This document shows positions 15,711 to 24,145 of a stretch of 64,000 nt of DNA, piece after piece (the stretch's first letter is position 1; every line of letters starts with the position of its first letter). The stretch comes from JAMQPK01 sp035937795. Its GTDB lineage: Bacteria; Acidobacteriota; Vicinamibacteria; Vicinamibacterales; JAMQPK01. The translations under genes were made by a program, and so were the position numbers. The stretch lies in the NCBI GenBank assembly GCA_035937795.1, contig DASZHO010000035.1, forward strand, positions 41,247-105,246, in the 5' to 3' direction. Below the pieces are notes generated by a model. It was given only the letters and a program-made list of their open reading frames with translations. It was not told where the DNA came from and made no database searches.

Positions 15711-16453
15711 GCAGAGAACACCGGAGGCTCCAACGCCGGACTGAAGATGAAATCGATTCCCAGCAGGTCGCGGACGCCCGGCTCGTTCCCGTCCGCCGGG
15801 TATGCGGGCGTCACGCCGTGCATGATCCGCGGATCCTGCAGGATGAACGAGTCGAAGGGTTCCCGCATGGTGTAGGACGCGATCGGCTTTCGATCCAGAT
15901 CGTAGATGGTGCTCTCCGCGCCAACGATGTTCCGGCGCCCCACGAGATGGAGCGTGAGAAAGTCGGTTCCGTCTTGATGGATCCCTTCCGGTGCAGGCTC
16001 GCCTCGCTCCTCGACGGTCGCCAGGATCCGGATCTGGTGGATGCGCACCTCCCATGGCCGTTGGGACTGATCGCCCTGGACGGGAAGGCAGGCAAAGGTG
16101 CAGCGCACCAACGCATGAAGAAACGGAGTCCGCACCGTGTCCGGAAGCAGCGGCGCAAATTCGCGCACAATGCCCCCCGCGTAAGCATTCTCGCTTTCCG
16201 GTTGGAAATACTGCTGGTGCGCCAGCGCGACCAGCTCATCGTTCCGGGGCGACCAGTAATAGCGCCCATAACGCCGGCGCCGGAAGGTTGCGCCTTCCTC
16301 CAGGTGGCGGTCCACTTCCAGGCGGTCCCAATCACCAGCCAGGCGTTGCCAATGCGGCTCCATCTCCGGGGCGATCGACCATGCGGCAGCCGGGATCCAT
16401 GCGAAACCCCGGTCCGCGATTTCACGCCGCACATCTTGCTTGACGCTGATCAT
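15707..16453 (-). CDS. 2-oxoglutarate/Fe(II) dioxygenase, isoleucine-hydroxylase (IDO) like
   Basis: A 248-residue protein resembling the 2OG-Fe_Oxy_2 family, which includes Bacillus L-isoleucine 4-hydroxylase. The iron triad would be His159 and Asp161 (GIHQDGTDF) with His212 (RIMHGVTP); Arg228 (GVRDLLGIDF) would bind 2-oxoglutarate. The family hydroxylates free amino acids or sulfoxidises methionine. In this operon, an amino acid destined for condensation or already oxidised by the PLP enzyme is a likely substrate. The ATG at 16453 overlaps the PLP gene stop by one base (TGATG). A start 39 nt further up is possible but less likely. Confidence 0.87.
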   Translation of the reverse strand: MISVKQDVRREIADRGFAWIPAAAWSIAPEMEPHWQRLAGDWDRLEVDRHLEEGATFRRRRYGRYYWSPRNDELVALAHQQYFQPESENAYAGGIVREFAPLLPDTVRTPFLHALVRCTFACLPVQGDQSQRPWEVRIHQIRILATVEERGEPAPEGIHQDGTDFLTLHLVGRRNIVGAESTIYDLDRKPIASYTMREPFDSFILQDPRIMHGVTPAYPADGNEPGVRDLLGIDFIFSPALEPPVFSA

Positions 16454-17604
16454 CAGATCCGAAGCGTTGAAAATGCAGCGACGTTCCGGCACGCGTCCCC
16501 GAGCAAGCTGGCTGCGGCAGCAAACATCTCTCGATCCCGCGTGAGGGCGACACGAATGAATTGTTCACCTTGCCGGTGGTCGTGCCAGTAGAAATGATCG
16601 CCTGGAAGAACGAACACACCGTGTTCATCGAGGATCTTCTTGAGCTCGAGACCGTTCAGCGGATGATCGATGCGAAGCCATGCCACGCTGGCAAACGGGC
16701 GCTCGCACGGAGTCAGGAACGTGCCGGCGAGGTTGTCGTAGAGGCTCTTACGGTTCACCCTGACAACTTCATGGATGGACGCCAGGTCGTCCTCCTGAGA
16801 GAGCCGGATGAACTCGTGCAGGAGCTTGATCCCGACCGGCGAAACGTGGAGCAGACAATCAGTGTAGATATCGTAGATGCGGTCGGCAAGGCCACCTGCG
16901 CGGGAGACCGCGAAGAACGGCGCCTTGATCTCGGCGGTCGGCCAGGTCTTCCCCGTGTCCTCGAGGAGGAACGCATCGATGCCCGACTCGAGAACAATTC
17001 GGTACTGGTCGTAAACAAGATTCCGGGGAACGTAGGCACGAAAACAGTTGTCGAGAATCAGGAGCTTCCCGCGCGCCTTGCAGAACCCCACCAGGCGCCG
17101 CAGATTGTCCTCCGGCAGCATCATTCCCGTCGGGTTGTTGGGCGTCACCAGGCAAATCACGTCGGAATCGATGGTGCTCAGCGCCCGCTCGAACCCGTCG
17201 CCCGGGGCCTCCAGCCAGGCCTCCGGAAATGGGCGCATGGGAATCTGGTGCCGGCGGAAGATGTCCGCCAGGTTGTCGAAGCACGGCTCGATGAGCGAGA
17301 CGCTCAACCGGTTCAGCCTCAAGTAGTTCGCGACAATCTCCAAGGCCATGGACGCCGTGAAGCACATGAGGTAGGCCAGGGCCTTCGGATCCCAGGTTTG
17401 CTTCGCCAACCGATAGAAATCCCGGATGTACTCCCGTTCGATCTCGACTTGCATCCGCCGGTCGTTGTTCTTGAAGAGCTGCGCGGACCGGTCGATGATG
17501 GCTAGTTCAGCGGCAGACCAGCTGCGAAAGGCGTGGCCGTCGGTCAGATTGTAGGATTGCGGCAGGGTCTCGATCTCATAGCCTGTGAGATTCTTGAATG
17601 TCAT
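16453..17604 (-). CDS. PLP-dependent enzyme resembling the O2-using arginine oxidase/hydroxylase MppP/RohP
   Basis: A 383-residue fold-type I PLP protein (TPNNPTG at 154-160, Asp185, Lys219, Arg351). It does not look like an ordinary aminotransferase. Compared from memory with Streptomyces wadayamensis MppP, the N-terminal lid aligns without gaps: Thr7, Glu10 and His24 (NLTGYE and TDGHA) fall on MppP Thr12, Glu15 and His29. EDTGKTWPT (215-223) matches EDTGKLWPT, with Asp216 at the residue reported to hold the guanidinium and Lys219 at the PLP lysine. Phe109 also matches. MppP oxidises L-arginine with O2 to 4-hydroxy-2-oxo- and 2-oxo-arginine. One change is Cys187 where MppP has Ser190. Substrate assignment to arginine is inference. 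First of the five coupled enzyme genes; 67 nt from the ABC permease gene. Confidence 0.85.
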   Translation of the reverse strand: MTFKNLTGYEIETLPQSYNLTDGHAFRSWSAAELAIIDRSAQLFKNNDRRMQVEIEREYIRDFYRLAKQTWDPKALAYLMCFTASMALEIVANYLRLNRLSVSLIEPCFDNLADIFRRHQIPMRPFPEAWLEAPGDGFERALSTIDSDVICLVTPNNPTGMMLPEDNLRRLVGFCKARGKLLILDNCFRAYVPRNLVYDQYRIVLESGIDAFLLEDTGKTWPTAEIKAPFFAVSRAGGLADRIYDIYTDCLLHVSPVGIKLLHEFIRLSQEDDLASIHEVVRVNRKSLYDNLAGTFLTPCERPFASVAWLRIDHPLNGLELKKILDEHGVFVLPGDHFYWHDHRQGEQFIRVALTRDREMFAAAASLLGDACRNVAAFSTLRI

Positions 17605-17671
17605 CAGAAATTCGTTGGTATTGTGTACTACGGACTGGGGACAGGAGTGTACGGCTTCGATCCATCGCCAC

Positions 17672-18706
17672 CTATCGCCACCTGAACAATTTCAGCGCCA
17701 GAGCGAAGGAAATCACCAGCCAGCCGGCCAGGATCCCCAGCTGGCGGGCCAGCTGCGGGAAGCTCGCGCCTTGCAGCATGTTCGCGCGCAACGCATCGAT
17801 GAGGGCGGTCAGCGGAAGCGCGCTGATGACCGGTTGCAAGGCGTCAGGAAACCGCCGCGCCGAGAAGAACACGCCCGACACGATCCACATCGGCATCATC
17901 ACCAGATTCATCAGGCCGGAAACGGCTTCGATGGTCCGGGCCCGTGATGCGATCAAGAGCCCCAGGGCGCTGAACGACAAGGAACCGAGGACGCACAGCG
18001 TCGAGAGAACGAACAGCGAACCCCGGAGCGGAACATGGAAAACCAAAGCGCCGAACCCCACCAGCGCTCCGACCTCGATGACCAGCAGCGACAACCGCGA
18101 GAGGACGAACGACAGCAGGTAGTAGGCCCGCGGCATCGGGGTCGCAATCAAGCGCTTCATCAGTTTCTTGCGCCGCGCATCCACGATCGCAAATCCCAGC
18201 CCCCAGATCGCGCTGCCCATCAGGTTCATGCCCAGCAGGCCGGGGATGAGGAAATCGATGTAGCGCGACCCTGGCTCGCGCATCAATACGTCCGCCGTAC
18301 CCACGGGATCGGCGCGGCCCGCGGCCCGCTGAACGGCGCGATCCGCCAGGATGCGCGCCGTGCGTCCTTCGGGATTGGCGTCGTCGTACCGATACACCAC
18401 CGTGCCGCCAGGTCCCGGCTCGGCGAGGAGCGCCACATTTCCCGCCCGCAGCGCTTCTTCCCCGGTCCGCATTGACAGCTCCTGCACGTCGAGGAGCTTC
18501 TCCTGACGGAGCGACTTCGCCATCTCGGGGGTGATTGCCGCAATCTTGATCGCGTCCGCCGGACGGTTGCGGAATGCGACACCGAGCCCTGCCGCCAGGA
18601 GGACCGGGAAGACAAACACCCAGAAGAGAGCCTCCGGCTCGCGCAGAAACTCACGAAACCGCATCAACGTCAGCTGCGCCAGCGGACGGGACGCCACGCT
18701 CACCAC
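17672..18706 (-). CDS. ABC-2 type transporter permease (DrrB-like)
   Basis: A 344-residue membrane protein of the ABC-2 exporter class: an N-terminal helix (ALFWVFVFPVLLAAGLGVAF), a long extracytoplasmic loop (about 45-165) and five C-terminal helices, with the typical GMNLMGSAIWGLGFAIVDAR and LIATPMPRAYYL segments. It would pair with the adjacent ATPase, as in DrrAB self-resistance pumps. Its GTG start overlaps the ATPase stop as TAGTG. The position directly upstream of the tailoring enzymes suggests it exports the cluster product. Confidence 0.9.
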   Translation of the reverse strand: MVSVASRPLAQLTLMRFREFLREPEALFWVFVFPVLLAAGLGVAFRNRPADAIKIAAITPEMAKSLRQEKLLDVQELSMRTGEEALRAGNVALLAEPGPGGTVVYRYDDANPEGRTARILADRAVQRAAGRADPVGTADVLMREPGSRYIDFLIPGLLGMNLMGSAIWGLGFAIVDARRKKLMKRLIATPMPRAYYLLSFVLSRLSLLVIEVGALVGFGALVFHVPLRGSLFVLSTLCVLGSLSFSALGLLIASRARTIEAVSGLMNLVMMPMWIVSGVFFSARRFPDALQPVISALPLTALIDALRANMLQGASFPQLARQLGILAGWLVISFALALKLFRWR

Positions 18707-19719
18707 TACGATCTCAACTCATCATGCAGACGCCGTCCCGCGAGGGTGACAAAGACATCTTCCAGGCTCGCGGAATGGATGCGCAGCTCGGTGAGCGGAA
18801 CGCCTTGCCGGCTGAGTTCGCCGAGCAGCGCCGGTACGGCCCGATGCAGTTCCGTCACGTTCATCGATACGCTCCCGTCTTGCGTGCGTACGCTGCTGAC
18901 TCCGTCGAGCCGGCGCACGGCCGAGACATCGACTTCGTTTGCCGGATTTCCGGCCGAGAACTCGACGACGTGGCCCGGCGCGATCGAGGCAACCAGCGCG
19001 CGCGGGGTGCCCAGCGCGATGATCTTGCCGTGATCCATGATGGCGACGCGATCGCAGAGGCGTTCAGCTTCCTCCATGTAGTGGGTGGTCAGGAAGATGG
19101 TCCGGCCCGCCGCCTTGAACTGCTCAATCAAGTCCCACAGCTGGCGCCGTCCCTGCGGATCGAGCCCCGTGGTCGGCTCGTCAAGGAACAGGAAAGCAGG
19201 GTCACCAACCAGCGCGCACGCGAGCGCAAGCCGCTGCTTCTGCCCGCCGGAGAGCTCACCGACGCGAGAGCGGGTCTTTTCGCCGAGCTGCACCTGCGCG
19301 ATCACGGCGGAGGCCTCCGGGCCTTGCCTGAAGAAGGAGCGAAAGAGCACGACGGTCTCCATCACGGTGAGCTTCTCGGAAAGCTGCGTTTCCTGCAGCT
19401 GAATCCCCAACCTTTGCCGGATTTCTCCAGCCGCCGAATCCCAGCGCATGTCGAGCACCAAAACGTCACCGGAATCAGCCGCCGTCAAACCCTCGCAAAT
19501 CTCCACGGTGGTCGTCTTGCCGGCGCCGTTGGGCCCAAGGAGGCCAAAGCACTCGCCCGCGCGCACCTCGAAGTCGACACCGTCGACGGCCACGACATCC
19601 TTGTATGTCTTGCGGAGATTTCGAACACGGAGGGCAACCTGGGGGACTGCGTCGGACACCGCCGGAGTATCGCGTGAGAAGCTCGCCAGCGTCAAAAAGG
19701 GCCGCGCATCTCCACGCAC
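18706..19719 (-). CDS. ABC transporter ATP-binding protein (DrrA-like)
   Basis: A 337-residue ABC ATPase: Walker A GPNGAGKTT, signature LSGGQKQRLALA, Walker B FLFLDEPTTGLD, switch His in LTTHYMEEAE. A C-terminal domain of about 80 residues is typical of drug-exporter ATPases of the DrrA/CcmA group. It energises the permease translated from the overlapping gene. The GTG at 19719 gives the longest form; a GTG at 19659 would give a 317-residue protein starting nearer the conserved fold, and neither has a clear ribosome site. It begins 15 nt after the alcohol dehydrogenase stop, so that gene may share the transcript. Confidence 0.9.
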   Translation of the reverse strand: MRGDARPFLTLASFSRDTPAVSDAVPQVALRVRNLRKTYKDVVAVDGVDFEVRAGECFGLLGPNGAGKTTTVEICEGLTAADSGDVLVLDMRWDSAAGEIRQRLGIQLQETQLSEKLTVMETVVLFRSFFRQGPEASAVIAQVQLGEKTRSRVGELSGGQKQRLALACALVGDPAFLFLDEPTTGLDPQGRRQLWDLIEQFKAAGRTIFLTTHYMEEAERLCDRVAIMDHGKIIALGTPRALVASIAPGHVVEFSAGNPANEVDVSAVRRLDGVSSVRTQDGSVSMNVTELHRAVPALLGELSRQGVPLTELRIHSASLEDVFVTLAGRRLHDELRS

Positions 19720-19734
19720 GCTGTACCCGAGCCG

Positions 19735-20781
19735 CTATTTGAGCGACGCCGTGTCGATGACAAACCGATACTTCACGTCGTTTTTCAGCATCCGTGAGTA
19801 CGCGTCGTTGATCTGCTGAATAGGGATGACTTCGACATCCGCTGCAACTCCATGCGCCGCACAGTAGTCCAGCATTTCCTGTGTCTCAGGCAGCCCGCCG
19901 ATCAGCGACCCGGCGATGCACTTCCTCGAAAACACAATGCTCAACGCGGGGATCTGAATCGGCTCCGGAGGCAGTCCAACGCATACCATCGTGCCGCCCG
20001 TTTTCAGCATCCCGACGTAGGTGTTGTAGTCGTGCGAGGCGGATAGCGTATCCAAGATGAAATGAAACTGATTGGCGGCGCGCTTGACCTGCTCGTCATC
20101 GGTCGTGAGCACGAAATCGTGAGCCCCGAGCCGCAGGCTGTCTGATTTTTTCGAGGCAGACGTGCTGAGCACTGTGACCTCGGCGCCAAAGGACGCGGCG
20201 AACTTCACCCCCATGTGGCCAAGGCCCCCGAGGCCGATGACCGCGACCTTGTGTCCTTTGCCGATCTTCCAGCGCCGGAGCGGCGAGTACGTCGTGATGC
20301 CCGCGCAGAGAAGCGGCGCGGCCCGCTCGGCAGCCAGACTCGACGACACCTTCAAGACAAATCGCTCCTCGACGACGATCTTCGTGGAATAGCCCCCCTG
20401 GGTGATGGTCTTTCCGTCCTTCTCGTAGCCGCTGTAGGTCAGCACGAACCCGTTCTGGCAATGCTGCTCGAGCCCATTCGTGCACGACTCACACTCGCGG
20501 CACGAGTCGACGAGGCAGCCCACGCCAACCGTGTCGCCCGGCCGAAATTTCTTCACGTCGCTGCCGACGGCGATCACTTTCCCGATGATTTCGTGCCCTG
20601 GAACCATGGGATACAACGACATGCCAAAGTCGTTGCGGACGAAGTGGATGTCTGTATGGCACACGCCGCAGTGGGAGATTTCGATGGCTACATCGTGCGC
20701 ACCGGGCTCCCGCCGTTCGAAGCTGAACGGGGCCAGCGGAGAACCTGCGTGCTGAGCAGCAAAGGCCTTGGTCGCGATCAT
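19735..20781 (-). CDS. Zinc-dependent alcohol dehydrogenase, cinnamyl-alcohol dehydrogenase/YahK type
   Basis: A 348-residue MDR dehydrogenase. Catalytic zinc site: Cys in HCGVCHTD, the GHE of VPGHEIIG and a later Cys in LLCAGITTYSPL. Structural zinc: CRECESCTNGLEQHC. Rossmann motif GLGGLGHMG. The family reduces aldehydes with NADPH. The ATG at 20781 has GAGGAG 9 nt upstream and is preferred over a TTG two codons earlier. It lies 15 nt before the exporter ATPase gene, so it may be the first gene of the biosynthetic operon or an unrelated neighbour read through into it. Confidence 0.92.
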   Translation of the reverse strand: MIATKAFAAQHAGSPLAPFSFERREPGAHDVAIEISHCGVCHTDIHFVRNDFGMSLYPMVPGHEIIGKVIAVGSDVKKFRPGDTVGVGCLVDSCRECESCTNGLEQHCQNGFVLTYSGYEKDGKTITQGGYSTKIVVEERFVLKVSSSLAAERAAPLLCAGITTYSPLRRWKIGKGHKVAVIGLGGLGHMGVKFAASFGAEVTVLSTSASKKSDSLRLGAHDFVLTTDDEQVKRAANQFHFILDTLSASHDYNTYVGMLKTGGTMVCVGLPPEPIQIPALSIVFSRKCIAGSLIGGLPETQEMLDYCAAHGVAADVEVIPIQQINDAYSRMLKNDVKYRFVIDTASLK

Positions 20782-21188
20782 TGGCAAAAACTCCTCAATC
20801 AGGAAGATGCGCAGTTATACATCGAAGCCCTGCGCGTGCAGCCAGATTTGTTCGCCGCCTACTCCTTGGCGCTAGGGGCATCAAGAAATGCGGATGTTCC
20901 AAACTTCAACGGCGATGATTCCTGGAGGGGCAGGTGCCGCCACCCGGATATGCGCTGATTGGGCGGTTCGACGGCAACATCCACCCTATAGAGGGCGCGA
21001 AAAGGGATCGCGACGACCGCGATGTCGGGATCTTGGCCTACCCCAAGAACTGAAGCAACTGTGAAGGCGGGCGTGAAACCGAACGCCAGCTCGGTCAAAT
21101 TCCCGGGAGGCGCGACACCGGTCTTCGATGGCGCGGACGGTCAAGTCAGATTTTCCGATCTCTTCGGCTCCGGCAATGACACGCTGCG
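20782..21188. other. Intergenic region without a recognisable gene
   Basis: About 400 nt between the dehydrogenase and the SBBP-repeat gene, both on the - strand. The start-proximal part must hold the dehydrogenase promoter and carries its ribosome site. A 79-codon - strand frame at 20859-21098 has no ribosome site and no family I recognise; it might be the decayed end of an older gene. Confidence 0.4.
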
Positions 21189-23738
21189 CTACTCGATATC
21201 GATGAGTCCATCCACGATGCTGCCGGCAAAGGTGTACCCGTCGCTCATGGCAATGCTGAATACTCCTGGCGCCACGTCCCCATAATTAACGGCCAGCACA
21301 TTGAAGGTCACCGGCAATCCGTTGTGAAGTCCGGTGCCGATCATCGTCACCATCTGCTTGTCGTCAGCAACGGTGAACGTGCACGAATTGATCGCCGTCG
21401 ACTGGAAATGGGACGTGGACCCATCATCTGATTCCACGTTATCGTTTTCCGTATCATCACCGCCGGTATCACACGACGATTTCTTGTGGAAATGGTAGTG
21501 AGACTTCCTGCCAGAACCCTCCTCGGCATCACCGTCACCGTCGCCCCGGTGGCAGCGGCCGCTGTCGCCCGCAGGCACTTCGAGTTTCGTTACGAAGGCA
21601 TCGCCGTAAATTGGGCCACCGTTGAACAACGTGTCGTACGCCCCCGGGGTGGTCGGAAAGTTTGCGGAGTTCGTGTTCCCTGTCACATAGACGTTGTCGG
21701 CGCGACCAAGGCCGACGCCATAACCCAGGTTATTCATGGTCCCACCGAGATAGGTCGAGTAGACCAAGGCGCTGCCGTCGCTGCTGAATTTCGTCACGAA
21801 AGCGTCGTTCAAGGCGGCGGCGTTGGCTGACTGATAGGCATCGGCCGTCACCGGAAAGTTCATAGAATTGGTGTACCCCGCGACATGAGCCTCACCAGAC
21901 GGGTCAACCGCGATCCCAAAGCTAAAATCGGCGCCCGTGCCCCCTAAGTACGTTGAATACATCAATGCACTGCCGGAGGCGTTCAGCTTCGTTACGAAAA
22001 CGTCGGAACCACCACCCGGCGCTGGCTGGACGCTGCCGGGGGTGGTTGGAAAATCCTGGGAGAACGTGTTACCGGTCACATAAGCGTTGCCAGACCAATC
22101 GACGGCGATGCTGAGACCGTCGTCCTCCAATTTGCCGCCAAGATAAGTGGAGTAAACAAGAGCGCTCCCACTGGCGTTCAGTTTGGTTACGAAGGCATCG
22201 TAGCCACCGCGCGACGTACTCTGGAACGCGCCGGGAGTGGTTGGAAAGTCAGACGAGTTCGTGAACCCCGTGACGAAAGCCCTGCCCGCGCCATCGATTG
22301 CAATACCCGTCGCGTCGTTTTCAGTCGTGCCCCCGAGGAAGGTCGAGTATACCAACCCCGTGCCCTGGCTGTTCAGTTTCGTCACGAAGGCATCGTCGGC
22401 GAGACCGTTGAACGTCGTTTGGAATGCCCCTGGAGTCGTCGGAAAATCCGGAGAACTGGTGAATCCGCAAACATAGGCCTGACCCCAGGAATCGACCGCG
22501 ATCGCGCTCGAGAAATAAGAGCCATCCTGCACCATTCCGCCCAGATAGGTCGAGTAGACGAGGCCACCGTAGCGATTGAGCTTCGTGATGTACGCGTTCT
22601 GCCCTCCCTTCAACGTCCGTTGGTAGGCCCCTGGAGTGATCGGGAAATCAGAGGAGGTGGTTGTTCCGGTCACATACGCACTCCCGTCGCGACCCACGGC
22701 AATGCTGGCTGCGTAGAACGGCTCATCACCTGTCCCGCCCAAGTACGTCGAGTAGACCAACGAACTGCCGCTCGCGTTCAGCTTCGTCACAAACGCATCG
22801 CTGAGGGGGGCGTGGTACGACTGGCTGTATGCTCCCGCCGTCGTTGGGAAGTTCGTCGAGTACGTGAACCCGGCGATATAGGCTTGGCCGGCCGAGTCGA
22901 CGGCAATACCCGTCGCTCCGTCCTCGGCCATCCCACCCAGGAACGTGGAGTACACCAATCCCGGGTCAACCACGAGCTCGCGTGTATGGTCGTAATCCCC
23001 GACGGCAAATCTGTAGCGAGTTTTCGATCGGTGGTCGATTGCGAATCTGCTGTTGACGAACACACGCTTCCCGTCGATCAACTGATAACTCACCGGACGA
23101 GTGTCTGACATATCTCCTACTGCCGTGTGGATGACCAGGTTGTCATCGCCATCGATGGACAGCCGCTCGGCACCTCTGTATGCCAGCTTGATATCGCTGA
23201 CGTGCGCCCCTGGATGCACCAGGAAGTCATAGACGAGACGGCCGTCGCTGCTCCGAAACACCAGGTCGATACCGGGCCAAAGCTCGCGATAAATGACCTG
23301 ACCATAAGTTGCAAGGTTCTTGTGCCAGCGGGCCGGATCATTTCCGATAATGTAGTTCACCGTTCCGGTTTGCTCCGCGAGCCCTGAAATCGCAGGCTGT
23401 CGATTCGCCCCGAGAAAGCCGAGCCGCAGCACGACGCCCTTGGTTTTTGCCGTCATCGCGAACACGGCCTCGCTCGGCGTGAAGAAGAAGTTTGCTCCGC
23501 CCCCCTCCGCCGAGTAACGAACGCGCGAGTCAAGCTGGCCCGTATTGGGAATAAAGCTCAGGGGCAACTTCGCATATTTCTCGCGTATTTGTTGGCCGTC
23601 AGGTGTTACGGCTGGCTCAGCCGCGGGTTGCCGACCCCCCGCTGGGGCACCCGCCGGCGGCGTTGACGCTGCCAGGGGAACTACAGTCAGCATCGCGATA
23701 AGCGTGAGCTTTGAAAAGAACCTCCGTGACGGCGTCAT
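21189..23738 (-). CDS. Secreted SBBP-type beta-propeller repeat protein
   Basis: An 849-residue exported protein. After a signal peptide (LTLIAMLTVVPLAAS) comes a domain of about 200 residues (FIPNTGQLDSRVRYSAEG, VVDPGLVYSTFLGG) that normally precedes SBBP repeats. Seven repeats of about 64-69 residues follow, each of the pattern VYSTYLGG, IAVD..G.AYVTG, DFPTTPGAY, DAFVTKLNASGS. Then comes an acidic, His/Lys-rich linker and a C-terminal beta domain ending APGVFSIAMSDGY. SBBP proteins are thought to form propellers at the cell surface; no enzymatic residues are visible and the ligand is unknown. The ATG at 23738 has AGGA 4 nt upstream. Confidence 0.9.
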   Translation of the reverse strand: MTPSRRFFSKLTLIAMLTVVPLAASTPPAGAPAGGRQPAAEPAVTPDGQQIREKYAKLPLSFIPNTGQLDSRVRYSAEGGGANFFFTPSEAVFAMTAKTKGVVLRLGFLGANRQPAISGLAEQTGTVNYIIGNDPARWHKNLATYGQVIYRELWPGIDLVFRSSDGRLVYDFLVHPGAHVSDIKLAYRGAERLSIDGDDNLVIHTAVGDMSDTRPVSYQLIDGKRVFVNSRFAIDHRSKTRYRFAVGDYDHTRELVVDPGLVYSTFLGGMAEDGATGIAVDSAGQAYIAGFTYSTNFPTTAGAYSQSYHAPLSDAFVTKLNASGSSLVYSTYLGGTGDEPFYAASIAVGRDGSAYVTGTTTSSDFPITPGAYQRTLKGGQNAYITKLNRYGGLVYSTYLGGMVQDGSYFSSAIAVDSWGQAYVCGFTSSPDFPTTPGAFQTTFNGLADDAFVTKLNSQGTGLVYSTFLGGTTENDATGIAIDGAGRAFVTGFTNSSDFPTTPGAFQSTSRGGYDAFVTKLNASGSALVYSTYLGGKLEDDGLSIAVDWSGNAYVTGNTFSQDFPTTPGSVQPAPGGGSDVFVTKLNASGSALMYSTYLGGTGADFSFGIAVDPSGEAHVAGYTNSMNFPVTADAYQSANAAALNDAFVTKFSSDGSALVYSTYLGGTMNNLGYGVGLGRADNVYVTGNTNSANFPTTPGAYDTLFNGGPIYGDAFVTKLEVPAGDSGRCHRGDGDGDAEEGSGRKSHYHFHKKSSCDTGGDDTENDNVESDDGSTSHFQSTAINSCTFTVADDKQMVTMIGTGLHNGLPVTFNVLAVNYGDVAPGVFSIAMSDGYTFAGSIVDGLIDIE
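21575..22962 (-). repeat. Seven tandem SBBP repeats, about 195 bp each
   Basis: The repeats are diverged at the DNA level but share recurring blocks such as GCGTTCAGCTTCGT and GTCGAGTA on the + strand, once per 190-205 bp. They encode the propeller blades of the surrounding protein. Confidence 0.8.
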
Positions 23739-23786
23739 ACTGTCCTGCCTCTGCTTTCATGGAATGGGTCGCATCACCGCTGCGTG

Positions 23787-23953
23787 CTATTCGATGACGA
23801 GACCACCGACTGGAAGGCTGCCTGTGACGACATAGCCATCGGTCAGGATGAGGGTGAAGACGCCAGGAGCCAGGGGGCGGCGGCTTGCGCCGCGAGAGTC
23901 ATCAGCGCCACGGGCAGAAGAAGTCCGGATAGGCCTCTGATGATCTTCGTCAC
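23787..23953 (-). pseudogene. Frameshifted small secreted protein sharing the SBBP protein's tail motif
   Basis: A GTG at 23953 with GGAGG 5 nt upstream opens a clear signal peptide (VTKIIRGLSGLLLPVALM, then TLAAQAA). This frame stops after 36 codons. The next frame, without its own start, encodes APGVFTLILTDGY and ends GGLVIE with TAG at 23787. That ending copies the end of the adjacent SBBP protein (APGVFSIAMSDGY to DGLIDIE). Adding one C to the CCCCC run near 23877 would join both parts into a 55-residue secreted peptide. It is either a true frameshift or a homopolymer error in the assembly. Confidence 0.6.
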
Positions 23954-24145
23954 GTTTCCCTCCACTCGACCGATGACGTGCGATACAGAGTTTCAGCAAA
24001 CAACGTGCCTGATCGTCGTCATTTGCGCTCGCACAAAATCGCACAGAAGTCTTCCTTTCCAAGCCTTTCATGGTGGCAGGAATTGGACGTCGCTGTCGTT
24101 TAGTGTTCCGTAACCAGTCACACGCGCTCTGCGACATGCGGTATC

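Noticed and set aside
20859..21098. 79-codon - strand frame in the gap after the dehydrogenase
   Set aside because: No ribosome site, signal or family; kept only as a remark on the intergenic region.
21575..22962. CRISPR-like regular spacing of similar blocks
   Set aside because: The blocks are protein-coding SBBP repeats with a period near 195 bp and conserved reading frame, not short direct repeats with unique spacers.
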